A stretch of DNA of 64,000 bases from Drouetiella hepatica Uher 2000/2452. GTDB lineage: Bacteria > Cyanobacteriota > Cyanobacteriia > Elainellales > Elainellaceae. The notes beneath the pieces were generated by a model that saw only the letters and a program-made list of their open reading frames with translations, made no database searches and was not told the DNA's origin. The position numbers and the translations under genes are program-made. Shown here in pieces: positions 1-7,834 of this stretch (the stretch's first letter is position 1; every line of letters begins with the position of its first letter). Location of the stretch: the NCBI GenBank assembly GCA_019359505.1, contig JAHHHD010000017.1, forward strand, positions 1-64,000. The letters are read 5' to 3'.

Positions 1-138
1 GGGGGCGAGGTCATAAGGTTGTTTAGAGTGTGGTAACTTGAGCTTCCCACACCTCGTCCCCTTCTCTACTCACTCCCCTCTAAATCCTTGCCCAGTCATT
101 CTCTCAAGACTTTTCTGCACCACTAAGGCTTGAAGTGT

Positions 139-222
139 CGTGTTCTAAAGTCAAAATTTTGAGCTTTAGGGCTGGTATTCCGTGTTCTAAAGTCGAAGTT
201 TCAAGCTTCAAGGTCAATGCTT
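139..222. repeat. imperfect direct repeat in a gene-free stretch
   Basis: The 14-mer CGTGTTCTAAAGTC occurs at 139-152 and again at 181-194, each followed by a related AT-rich stretch, giving a 42-bp period. The rest of bases 1-335 holds no convincing gene; reading frames there lack start signals and recognisable motifs. Confidence 0.5.
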
Positions 223-335
223 CGTCTGGGCTGAAACCATATGCTTGTAGCCTAAGACGATCGAGTTAGACGTGGAGTTTGAAGAGTTAGCTGGTGGGTT
301 CGTAGAAGTATTCGTTGTAGAGTTTGGTGATCGCC

Positions 336-902
336 CTACCACTTCGACTGAACCTCCGGATGCAATTGGTCTTCCTGCCAAGAAAGGGGATTGTTGTGAA
401 TATATTGCCGTAGCCGATGGAGAGATTCTTCGTTAGGGACAATATTTTCATAATAATTACGCTGCCAAACCGGAATTCCCGTTGCGTTACGAAGGGTATT
501 AATCTGCTTGGTAGCTGCTGATTTGAATGAACCCACAGTTGTCGATAATGAACCCGCGATCGGTTGTCCAAATTTTCGTTTTTCAAGCTGCATTTTCGGG
601 TAGGGGCATGGCAATGCCATGCCCCTACAGGTGTCGGCAATCAAAATAATTCCATGTAGGTGGTTAGGCATCACCACAAATCCATCCAATTGAACTCTAG
701 CAAAATGATCTGGAATTGCCTGCCAGCAAGATTCTGCTATTTCTCCCATCTCGCTCAATTGCATCTCACCATTCACAATTTCACCAAATAGGCACTGCCG
801 TTGATGGGTACAAATGGTGATGAAATACGCACCAGGAGATAAATAATCATATTCCTTTAACCGAATTGACCGTCTGTGGTGTTTGTCTGGGTTGTATTTC
901 AC
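336..902 (-). CDS. REP-associated tyrosine transposase (RAYT, IS200-like Y1 family)
   Basis: A 188-residue single-domain HUH transposase. The metal-binding HUH motif is visible in MPNHLHGII (about residue 80) and the C-terminal region WQRNYYENIV...LRQYIHNNP is typical of RAYTs, which carry one catalytic tyrosine and act on REP-type hairpins rather than mobilising a classical IS. The start at 902 (MKYNPDKHHRRSIRLKEYDY) matches the usual RAYT amino terminus. In the variable loop after the HUH motif, the residues GMALPCP are encoded by a perfect 13-bp-arm palindrome (600-628), so a REP-like hairpin lies in frame inside the gene. A second hairpin (904-934) sits immediately upstream. There are no flanking IS ends or target duplications, as expected for a domesticated RAYT. 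Family assignment is firm; activity is unknown. Confidence 0.88.
   Translation of the reverse strand: MKYNPDKHHRRSIRLKEYDYLSPGAYFITICTHQRQCLFGEIVNGEMQLSEMGEIAESCWQAIPDHFARVQLDGFVVMPNHLHGIILIADTCRGMALPCPYPKMQLEKRKFGQPIAGSLSTTVGSFKSAATKQINTLRNATGIPVWQRNYYENIVPNEESLHRLRQYIHNNPLSWQEDQLHPEVQSKW
600..628. repeat. REP-like palindrome inside the RAYT gene
   Basis: Perfect 13-bp arms (GTAGGGGCATGGC / GCCATGCCCCTAC) separated by the trinucleotide AAT. The same architecture, with 9-bp arms GGGCTTGGC / GCCAAGCCC and the same AAT loop, recurs at 27559-27579, and a degenerate relative lies near 1085-1100. Confidence 0.8.
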
Positions 903-903
903 G

Positions 904-934
904 ACATTCTATCAATACACCTGATTGATAGAAT
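904..934. repeat. hairpin just upstream of the RAYT gene
   Basis: Perfect 12-bp inverted repeat CATTCTATCAAT / ATTGATAGAATG with a 7-nt spacer, beginning 2 bp upstream of the RAYT start codon. It could be a recognition hairpin for the transposase or could control its expression; the sequence alone does not decide. Confidence 0.65.
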
Positions 935-1103
935 GCCCAGAGAGAAACAGCGATTGCATTATTCGGTCAGAAACGAGCTAATCAGTCCTCACTCTTGGGT
1001 GCCCAGGAACCTACGATCGCCTCTTTCCACTTTTCTCTTTCTGCTAATTCTAAGGTTATATTTCATACTAAGGATTCGTGTTAGGGGTATGGCAGTGCCA
1101 ACC

Positions 1104-3122
1104 TTAACCCCCCGAAGCCCTAGAACCCGATCGCCCTTCCTTGCGATTTTGGATCAAGATGCGCTCGAAGCTCAGCGCCGTTACGCCTAGCGTCACAATC
1201 AGAATGCCGACGAGCTGGATCAGATGCAGCGCCGTCAGCTCACCTGGAATGAGGAAAAACGCCATCATTGCCGTTAGCACCGGACTACTCGCCGCAATAA
1301 TTGAAGCCCGCGCCGCCCCTATAAACCGCACCCCAAAGTTGTTCAGCAGATAGCCCACCAGCGTCAGCACTCCCAACACTACACCGCTGATGAATAGCCC
1401 TAAGCGATCGGTCGGAGTCACCTGAATGCCCAGCACGATCAGGCTCAGGCTTGCCAACACGAAAATCGAGACAAACTGAATCAGGCTAACGGGCACCGGA
1501 TGCAGCTTACGAAAGCTAATTTGCATCGAAACCAGGTAAAACGCAAAGAAAATGCCAGAGGCGATCGCCGCTCCCACCCCTGATCCAGAAAGACTTGTGG
1601 TTGCCGTGATCTTCGGCAGCGCCGTCAAAATCACGCCCGACAGAATCGTCACCATCACAATCACCCGAAACCGATTGGGGCGTTCGCCAAACAGCAGCCA
1701 GGATAGCGGCAGCGTCACGATCGGGTACATAAACAAAATAGTGGTTGCCACCCCTGGCCCAATTTCGCCAATGGCAATATAGAGCAAAACCTGCGACAGA
1801 AACAGGAAAAAACCGCTGCCCACCACGCTGCCAATCAAGCGGCGATCGTTCGACTCAAAGAAATAGCGCGTGTCGCGCCACATGGGCGGATGCAGCACCG
1901 AACCTAGCCATGCCATCAGCGGCACCACCACCAGCATCCGCATCCACAAAATAAACAGCGAACTGCCAAAGCTACTGATATTGATATAGCCGCCGATCGG
2001 CACAAGACCAAACAGCTTGCTAGGGTTGCCCACCAGACCCACAATCACGTTGTGCAATGACAACGCCAGAGTGGAGCAGAGAACCATGACTAGACCGAGT
2101 TGAAAGGGGGAGAGCTTGTTGGGGCGGGGAGTCGGGAGTCGGGAGTCGGGAGTCGGGAGTCGGGAGTCGGGAGTGGGGGAGAGAGGAGGAGCTGAAAAAT
2201 TGGGGGAAACGGAGCTAGGCGGCTGCGGGTCAGGAGAAAGGCTGCTTGTAGGAGATAAAACTGTAGGGGGGACGGGCGGCTGAGCGGGTGGCAGTGGCTC
2301 GTTGGCGGCTCCGATCGGGATGCTTTCTCCATAGCTGCCTCCCAGGTGACTTCCACCCAAGTAGCCGCCACTCTCTAGGCTACGGGTTTCTGGGCTACGG
2401 GCTTCTGGGCTACGCGGCGTTTGGGCGATCTCCTGCTGAAGTTGCTGACTGATGCGGCTCACCAATACTTCTAGGATGGCTTCACCCTGCTGACCCAATT
2501 CCTGCATTCGGTTGATCTGTTGCGACAGCGTGCTTTGGTAGCTGTTGAGGTCGCTGCGTAACGATGTAAAGGTGCGGTTTAGAGTGTCGTCGAGGGAGGC
2601 GATCGATCGCTGTGTATTTTCCAATTCGCCTTTGCCCGCAATCTGCGGCAGGTCACCCCCCTGCATTGGATAGCCGCTGCCCTGATTGCCGATCTGATTG
2701 CTAATTTGATCGAGCCGCTGGCTCATGGCAGTTTGTAAATGATTGGCAAGCGCCAACGCCAACTGCTTTGCCCAAGCCTGCTGCTGCGCCAACTGCTGCC
2801 GAGATAGCCCCACGTCGTACTGCGACTGAAGCACCTGCTGCTGGTTCTGAAGCTTCTCGATGTCGTTGAGCAGCCGCGACTTCTCGGTTTGCAGCCGCCG
2901 AATATCTTGATGCAGCTGCGTCACCAAATCTTGCTGCAAGGTTCTGAGATCTTGAGTCATCGATCGCAACACGCTGTTTGCCGAACCTGCGATGGCTGAG
3001 TTTGCGTCAGATGTTGCCGCATTCGGTGAGATTGTCCCTGCGTCTCCTGTCTCCGCAGCAAGATTTGCCTCCGAATCCGGATTTTGACTCAAATCTTCAG
3101 GTGAATTGTCCAGTCGCCCCAT
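1104..3122 (-). CDS. EamA/DMT-family permease with a long N-terminal coiled-coil extension
   Basis: From the ATG at 3122 the product is 672 residues. Roughly residues 1-240 are Gln/Leu-rich with heptad character (many LQQ, QLHQDIRRLQTEKSRLL stretches), predicting a coiled coil. Residues about 245-335 are a Pro/Ser-rich linker built partly from tandem DNA repeats. From about residue 337 there are ten hydrophobic segments in the two-fold EamA arrangement, as in drug/metabolite transporters (e.g. LFMYPIVTLPLSWLLFGERP, typical of EamA TM4). Ordinary EamA permeases are about 300 residues, so the amino-terminal half is an added module. An in-frame start 21 codons upstream (3185) is possible, but the chosen ATG begins the acidic cytosolic-looking MGRLDNSPEDL and drops a hydrophobic stretch. 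Substrate unknown; many relatives export amino acids or metabolites. Confidence 0.85.
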   Translation of the reverse strand: MGRLDNSPEDLSQNPDSEANLAAETGDAGTISPNAATSDANSAIAGSANSVLRSMTQDLRTLQQDLVTQLHQDIRRLQTEKSRLLNDIEKLQNQQQVLQSQYDVGLSRQQLAQQQAWAKQLALALANHLQTAMSQRLDQISNQIGNQGSGYPMQGGDLPQIAGKGELENTQRSIASLDDTLNRTFTSLRSDLNSYQSTLSQQINRMQELGQQGEAILEVLVSRISQQLQQEIAQTPRSPEARSPETRSLESGGYLGGSHLGGSYGESIPIGAANEPLPPAQPPVPPTVLSPTSSLSPDPQPPSSVSPNFSAPPLSPTPDSRLPTPDSRLPTPRPNKLSPFQLGLVMVLCSTLALSLHNVIVGLVGNPSKLFGLVPIGGYINISSFGSSLFILWMRMLVVVPLMAWLGSVLHPPMWRDTRYFFESNDRRLIGSVVGSGFFLFLSQVLLYIAIGEIGPGVATTILFMYPIVTLPLSWLLFGERPNRFRVIVMVTILSGVILTALPKITATTSLSGSGVGAAIASGIFFAFYLVSMQISFRKLHPVPVSLIQFVSIFVLASLSLIVLGIQVTPTDRLGLFISGVVLGVLTLVGYLLNNFGVRFIGAARASIIAASSPVLTAMMAFFLIPGELTALHLIQLVGILIVTLGVTALSFERILIQNRKEGRSGSRASGG
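2131..2172. repeat. heptanucleotide tandem repeat (GTCGGGA x6) within the transporter gene
   Basis: Six exact head-to-tail copies of GTCGGGA. Three units (21 nt) encode seven residues, so the protein reads PDSRLPT repeated. This is a short tandemly repeated repetitive (STRR)-type array of the kind long described in cyanobacteria. A second, coarser repeat at about 2380-2415 (15-bp units) encodes RSPEA/RSPET/RSLES. Confidence 0.9.
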
Positions 3123-3246
3123 ACCTGCGCCTCTCACGTTTGCCCTAGCTAGCGTGAATGATATCGTCAAAATCCACAGATGCACGACTCAGCTTCACCA
3201 ACTTAGTTAATGTTAAGTCGGAGTCAGACCTGTCGGAGAGAAAACC

Positions 3247-3510
3247 TTGCAACCCCCCGATATTCACTTTCAGGAGCTAGAGGCTTTGTTGCAGCGCCAT
3301 GCTGACGATTTAGAGGCAGAAGTCCGCGCCTTGCAGCAAGCCCACGAAACCGCACAATGGCCTTCAGCCTGGAAACAAATTTACAACTGGAATTTTGCTC
3401 AATGTTTTGCCCGTCAAAAGATCTGGCGCAACTGGGCAGCCGATGCTGAGGCTTGGGGTTTGCTGCCAAAGAGAAGCTATCCGAATCGGGGAAATCAGAG
3501 GGTTGAGTAG
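3247..3510 (+). CDS. small conserved-type hypothetical protein
   Basis: An 87-residue product, MQPPDIHFQELEALLQRHADD..., rich in Trp, Gln and Ala with an acidic helical first half. The reading frame is open from a stop at 3214, and the only sensible start is the TTG at 3247, preceded at 3235-3240 by GGAGAG with 6-nt spacing. No domain is recognised. It is divergent from the transporter gene and ends just before a strong palindrome. The C-terminal region (NWNFAQCFARQKIWRNWAAD) looks structured and coding statistics appear normal for the window, so I take it as a real gene of unknown function. Confidence 0.6.
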   Translation: MQPPDIHFQELEALLQRHADDLEAEVRALQQAHETAQWPSAWKQIYNWNFAQCFARQKIWRNWAADAEAWGLLPKRSYPNRGNQRVE

Positions 3511-3524
3511 GGGGTTTCTTATTC

Positions 3525-3561
3525 TTTTTTGAAAGGGGCGCTCCGCGCCCCTTTCAAAAAA
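3525..3561. repeat. perfect palindrome, 17-bp arms, TCC loop
   Basis: Arms TTTTTTGAAAGGGGCGC / GCGCCCCTTTCAAAAAA around TCC. It lies between the small hypothetical gene and gatB and could serve as a bidirectional terminator because of its A/T-rich outer ends. Its GCGC-TCC-GCGC centre is shared with the elements near 48956, 55327 and 57580. Confidence 0.8.
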
Positions 3562-3672
3562 ATTGATACCCAGCTTCAGTACTGCCCTTCTAAAGTTCAT
3601 CCGATCGCAACTTCTCGCTAAAATAGAGCTAATCGGCGATCGCTCACTGCAAATCACTCAATCAATATTTCT

Positions 3673-5157
3673 ATGACTGCGGCAACTCCTGTGAAGACTC
3701 AGTACGAGGCAATCATTGGCTTAGAAACCCATTGCCAGCTCAGCACGGAAACCAAGATTTTCTCCAATAGCTCTGCCCTGTTTGGATCGGATCCCAACAC
3801 CAATATTGATCCGGTGTGCATGGGGCTACCCGGAACGCTACCCGTGCTGAACCAGAAGGTTTTGGAGTATGCGGTTAAAGCTGGGCTGGCGCTGAACTGT
3901 CAGATTGCGCCCTACAGCAAGTTCGATCGCAAGCAGTATTTTTATCCCGATCTGCCGAAAAACTATCAGATCTCGCAGTTCGATTTGCCGATCGCCGAGC
4001 ATGGCTGGGTAGAGATTGAAATTCTCGACGCAGACGGCAGCCCCAAACGCAAGAAAATTGGCGTGACTCGGCTGCACATGGAAGAAGATGCCGGAAAACT
4101 GGTGCATGGGGGGAGCGATCGCCTCTCTGGGTCTACCTATTCGCTAGTGGATTACAATCGGGCGGGCGTGCCGCTGGTAGAAATTGTCTCTGAACCCGAC
4201 CTGCGATCTGGCGTAGAAGCCTCAGAATATGCCCAAGAGGTACGCCGGATCATGCGCTACTTGGGGGTGAGCGACGGCAATATGCAGGAAGGCTCTCTCC
4301 GCTGCGATGTGAATATTTCCGTGCGTCCCGTCGGCACTGAGAAGTTTGGCACGAAGGTGGAGATCAAAAACATGAACTCCTTCAGCGCCATTCAAAAAGC
4401 GATCGATCATGAGATCGAGCGGCAAATTGCGGCGATCGAGGCGGGTGAAAAGATTGTGCAGGAAACTCGTCTCTGGGAAGAAGGGGCACAGCGCACCATC
4501 AGTATGCGGATCAAGGAAGGCTCCAGCGACTACCGCTATTTTCCTGAGCCGGACTTATGTCCAATCGAGGTTTCGACCCAGCAGCTCGAAGCATGGCGAT
4601 CGGAGCTGCCCGAACTTCCGGCACGCAAACGCGATCGCTACGCGACCGAGATGGGTTTGTCGCCTTACGATGCGCGGATCATTACAGACGATCGCGCCAT
4701 GACGGAATACTTTGAAGCCACGGTTGCCGCTGGTGCCAGCCCCAAGCTTGCCGCTAACTGGATCATGAGCGATATCAGTGCCTACCTTAACAAAGAAGGG
4801 CTGAGCGTTACCCAACTGCCGCTCACGCCCGACAGTCTCGCCGAAATGATCAAGCTGATTGAAAACAACACGATTAGCAACAAAATTGGCAAAGATGTGT
4901 TGCCAGAGTTATTAAAGCAAGGCGGCTCGGCAAAGGCGCTGATCGAGAAAAAAGGGCTGGTGCAAGTTTCCGATCCTAAAGTGATTGAAGCGGCGATCGA
5001 TCAGGTCATAGCCTCCTTCCCATCAGAGCTAGAAAAATACAGGAGCGGCAAGAAAAGTCTGCTGGGTTTCTTCGTGGGTCAGGTGATGAAGGCAACAGGC
5101 GGCAAGGCCGATCCGAAGCTGACAAATCAACTGCTGCAAGCCAAGCTTGAGGGTTAG
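3673..5157 (+). CDS. gatB: Asp-tRNA(Asn)/Glu-tRNA(Gln) amidotransferase subunit B
   Basis: A 494-residue GatB, the usual family length. It recognises misacylated Glu-tRNA(Gln)/Asp-tRNA(Asn), phosphorylates the tRNA-bound acid and amidates it with ammonia supplied by GatA in the cytosolic GatCAB complex, essential in cyanobacteria that lack GlnRS. The N-terminal catalytic cradle is evident ([50 protein letters not shown]) and the C-terminal YqeY-like tail domain ends at QLLQAKLEG. gatA and gatC are not adjacent. A TAAAAT box at about 3617 may be the -10 element. A 13-bp hairpin directly follows the stop. Confidence 0.98.
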   Translation: MTAATPVKTQYEAIIGLETHCQLSTETKIFSNSSALFGSDPNTNIDPVCMGLPGTLPVLNQKVLEYAVKAGLALNCQIAPYSKFDRKQYFYPDLPKNYQISQFDLPIAEHGWVEIEILDADGSPKRKKIGVTRLHMEEDAGKLVHGGSDRLSGSTYSLVDYNRAGVPLVEIVSEPDLRSGVEASEYAQEVRRIMRYLGVSDGNMQEGSLRCDVNISVRPVGTEKFGTKVEIKNMNSFSAIQKAIDHEIERQIAAIEAGEKIVQETRLWEEGAQRTISMRIKEGSSDYRYFPEPDLCPIEVSTQQLEAWRSELPELPARKRDRYATEMGLSPYDARIITDDRAMTEYFEATVAAGASPKLAANWIMSDISAYLNKEGLSVTQLPLTPDSLAEMIKLIENNTISNKIGKDVLPELLKQGGSAKALIEKKGLVQVSDPKVIEAAIDQVIASFPSELEKYRSGKKSLLGFFVGQVMKATGGKADPKLTNQLLQAKLEG

Positions 5158-5196
5158 ATCAATAGAGAGGCGGGCAATGCTCACCTCTCTATTGAT
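5158..5196 (+). terminator. hairpin terminator after gatB
   Basis: A 13-bp perfect stem, ATCAATAGAGAGG / CCTCTCTATTGAT, with a 13-nt loop starts immediately after the gatB stop codon. There is only a weak T-run (ATTTGGATTT) downstream, so it may stabilise the mRNA end rather than terminate strongly. Confidence 0.6.
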
Positions 5197-5341
5197 ATTT
5201 GGATTTACCCGAATTTGATACATCTACGATCGATCGGCAATAGAATAGTCTGGGGCTTAGATGTCTAGAAACATTAAGCTGCTTTGATTCGTCGCAGAGT
5301 TTAGATTCAGCCCAATTTTTCAGTGTGAGGAGTTCTCATTC

Positions 5342-6556
5342 ATGACATCTCAATCCTGTGCTAGCAGCGCTGGCTTCCGCGTGTCCCCACTGCGGTTTAG
5401 AGCGCAGCAATGGCTGGGGCAAAGTCAGACAGGACTGTTTGCCCTGCTGCTGTGGATGGTGGCGATCGCCCCTGCCCATGCCGAATCCTTGACTTTGCGG
5501 GTGGCGATCGATCAAGATGTCAAGCAAATTAAAATTGGTAGCTCCACCGATGCAACGCTGACGGATGGAGCTGGACAAGCTCTCGCACCGATTCCGGCAA
5601 TGAATGCCGTGATGACGGAAGCAAAAGCTGGACGCATCACCGTTAATCAACTTCAGACGAGCCAAGTCTGCATTGAGCCAACCAACGGCGGCTATGTGTT
5701 TATTGACAATAGCTGGTATCGCGGCTCCACCTGCGTCCTGCCCTCCGAAGGCGGTCTAACGGCGGTCAACTATGTAGACATTGAGCAGTATCTCTACAGC
5801 GTCGTGGGTAGCGAAATGCCAACAAGCTGGAGTCTGGAGGCTCTGAAGGCGCAGGCTGTGGCGGCACGTTCCTATGTGCTACATCAGCGGCAATCCAGCG
5901 CGACCGCCATTTTTGATGTCGGTAACACCACGGCGTGGCAAGTTTACAGCGGTATTGAGAAAGAATCTGCCAGCACCCGCGAAGCTGTAGACAGCACGCA
6001 AGGGCAGGTGTTGACCTATGGCGGGCAAATTATTGATGCCGTTTTTCACTCCTGTGCGGGCGGACGTACCGAGAACTCAGAGGACATCTGGAGTAGCGCT
6101 TTGCCCTACTTGCGCAGTGTCGATAGCCCTGATCAAGATGCGCCCAACTGCCGCTGGGATAAAACCGTTCCGACCGCAACGCTAGGGCAACACTATGCTG
6201 ACGTGGGAGCAATCCTGCGCATGGTGCCCGAAAAGGTGACTGCGGGAGGTCGCATTGTCAAAGTTCGGTTAGAGGGAGAGACGGGTAGCCGAGTCATTGA
6301 TGGCGATGATTTGCGCGATGCCTTGGGTCTACGCAGCGCTCCTTTTCAAATCATTCCTCAGATGGGACAGGTTGCCACTGCTGGCAACGTCACCTCTGTG
6401 CCGACGGCCTTCCAATTCACTGGGCAAGGCTACGGTCACGGCATTGGCATGAGTCAGTGGGGGGCGCAAAAGCTAGCTCAGCAAAACTGGAACTATGCCC
6501 AGATTCTGACCCACTATTACACAGGTGCCGAATTGCGACGAATTGAGGTGCAGTAA
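5342..6556 (+). CDS. SpoIID/LytB domain protein, secreted
   Basis: A 404-residue protein with an N-terminal signal sequence or anchor (GLFALLLWMVAIAPAHA, cleavage likely after AHA at about residue 47). The SpoIID/LytB domain follows, with the hallmark VVGSEMPTSWSLEALKAQAVAARSYVL, a CAGGRTENSEDIW segment and a C-terminal GQGYGHGIGMSQWGA block. SpoIID of Bacillus is a lytic transglycosylase that cleaves denuded peptidoglycan; cyanobacterial relatives are assumed to act on the periplasmic wall. The Glu in GSEMP corresponds to the catalytic acid of the family. Start: ATG at 5342 with GAGGAG upstream. It is followed after 5 bp by a small gene and so probably heads a two-gene operon. Confidence 0.92.
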   Translation: MTSQSCASSAGFRVSPLRFRAQQWLGQSQTGLFALLLWMVAIAPAHAESLTLRVAIDQDVKQIKIGSSTDATLTDGAGQALAPIPAMNAVMTEAKAGRITVNQLQTSQVCIEPTNGGYVFIDNSWYRGSTCVLPSEGGLTAVNYVDIEQYLYSVVGSEMPTSWSLEALKAQAVAARSYVLHQRQSSATAIFDVGNTTAWQVYSGIEKESASTREAVDSTQGQVLTYGGQIIDAVFHSCAGGRTENSEDIWSSALPYLRSVDSPDQDAPNCRWDKTVPTATLGQHYADVGAILRMVPEKVTAGGRIVKVRLEGETGSRVIDGDDLRDALGLRSAPFQIIPQMGQVATAGNVTSVPTAFQFTGQGYGHGIGMSQWGAQKLAQQNWNYAQILTHYYTGAELRRIEVQ

Positions 6557-6561
6557 TTCTG

Positions 6562-6861
6562 ATGCTTGAGAATAGGTTTAGAGTTGCGACGCGGGGCTAC
6601 TCTGAAGAGTTTGAGCGCTGGACAGATGCTCTAAATGCCGCCAACGCCTTAAAACCCCAGTGTAAGAGCTTGCTGCAAGACGTGCGGATTTTCTATGGGG
6701 AAGAGCTGATCTGGGTTTACAGCCGATCGCATACTTATCCGCAATACATTGGCGCAGGCGTATACGATCGCCTTGTTCGTCTCTTCGTTCAAGAAGCCAG
6801 GGAAGAGCAGGAAGCCTCTGAGCAAGCTGAATCTGGTCAAGCTGAATCTGGTCAAGCTTGA
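6562..6861 (+). CDS. small conserved-type hypothetical protein
   Basis: A 99-residue protein starting 5 bp after the spoIID-like gene and probably cotranscribed with it. The first 80 residues look folded (SEEFERWTDALNAANALKPQCKSLLQDVRIFYGEELIWVYSRSHTYPQYIGAG), and no domain is recognised. The C terminus is AESGQ repeated, encoded by about 2.5 copies of a 15-bp tandem repeat (about 6820-6858). The gene ends inside the 3' end of the convergent hydrolase gene (10-bp overlap). Function unknown. Confidence 0.7.
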   Translation: MLENRFRVATRGYSEEFERWTDALNAANALKPQCKSLLQDVRIFYGEELIWVYSRSHTYPQYIGAGVYDRLVRLFVQEAREEQEASEQAESGQAESGQA

Positions 6862-7796
6862 TCGATAAAGGGCGCGATCGCTTCAACAAACAGCTCGGTA
6901 GATTCATAGGGCAATACGTTCCGTCCGGCAATTTGCACGCCCTGTCCCTGGGGCAAACGACGCAGATAGTCCTGAAGGCGATCGCCTGGATCTTCACCCT
7001 TGCCCGATTTGCTGATGCTAGAAGCTTGATCGCCCACTACTACCAGCGTTGGGACATTGAGCTGAGTCATGGCTGTCTCCCAATTTTTTCGCCAGAAGCC
7101 CGCCAAAAACGAGAACACAGCATAGCGTCTACCCGGCGTTTTGGCATCCGTTACCAGAGTGTGCAGCCATTCTTCGTCAACGGCTGCCGCCTCGGCAAAG
7201 AGCTGCCGCACTGAAAATGAGGCGATAAATTGCCGTCGCCTCGCATACTCATAGAAAGCGCGTCCCGCTGGCGAATCAAACAGCAGATTCCACAGCAGCT
7301 TTTGCTGCCAGATGGGAGTGGGTTTGGTCATGACCGCCCAGGCGGGAGGCCCAGATAGCACTAGACTCTGAACGAGGCGAGGCTGACTTTGGTTCTGGAG
7401 CTGTTGAAGTTGAATCAGCGCGATCGCCACAGGCAACAATGCCCCTTGCGCCACCAAAACTACAGGCTTTTTCACCACGGTTTGCAGGAAAAACTGAAGC
7501 TGTTCTGCCCAGTCTTCAGGACTGTAGGCAACATGGGGCATATCGCTGTCTCCGCAGCCCAGCAAATCTAGACTGTAGATCGATCGAGTCTGCCCAGACT
7601 GAAACCAGGTCTGACAGAATCGATTCCAAAAGCGCCGCGATAGCCCTACGCCGATCGGGTGCAGCAATAGCAAAGGCGATCGCGTATCATCTACCTGATT
7701 TGGGCTGGTGCGAACCTCATAGGCACAGCGATAGCTGCGCCACTGATAAAACTGAGTTTCTGGCTGGGTCTGCTGGAGTAATTCAGGCATGGGCAA
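6852..7796 (-). CDS. alpha/beta-hydrolase-fold protein lacking the catalytic Ser and His
   Basis: A 314-residue protein with the alpha/beta hydrolase layout: an oxyanion-hole strand LLLLHPIGVG, a cap-type segment SLDLLGCGDSDMP, a nucleophile-elbow region and a late strand LVVVGDQ. The elbow, normally G-x-S-x-G, reads VLVAQGALLPVA, so Gly occupies the nucleophile position. The C-terminal segment where the catalytic His should be (QIAGRNVLPYESTELF) contains no His, and the last 65 residues have none. It is therefore likely a non-enzymatic paralog, or it uses unconventional residues. It overlaps the convergent gene by 10 bp and lies 38 bp downstream of the MidA-like gene on the same strand, so the two may be cotranscribed. 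Confidence 0.82.
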   Translation of the reverse strand: MPMPELLQQTQPETQFYQWRSYRCAYEVRTSPNQVDDTRSPLLLLHPIGVGLSRRFWNRFCQTWFQSGQTRSIYSLDLLGCGDSDMPHVAYSPEDWAEQLQFFLQTVVKKPVVLVAQGALLPVAIALIQLQQLQNQSQPRLVQSLVLSGPPAWAVMTKPTPIWQQKLLWNLLFDSPAGRAFYEYARRRQFIASFSVRQLFAEAAAVDEEWLHTLVTDAKTPGRRYAVFSFLAGFWRKNWETAMTQLNVPTLVVVGDQASSISKSGKGEDPGDRLQDYLRRLPQGQGVQIAGRNVLPYESTELFVEAIAPFIDQA

Positions 7797-7834
7797 TCTC
7801 CAGGGTGATCTTGTTTTAGCCTATCAGCAGAAGG

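Noticed and set aside
876-1190. Plus-strand frame of 104 codons
   Set aside because: It runs antisense to the end of the transporter gene and through a hairpin, has no ribosome-binding site and an improbable composition.
2380-2415. Possible CRISPR-like repeat in the transporter gene
   Set aside because: Units are 15 bp, contiguous and in the reading frame (RSPEA repeats).
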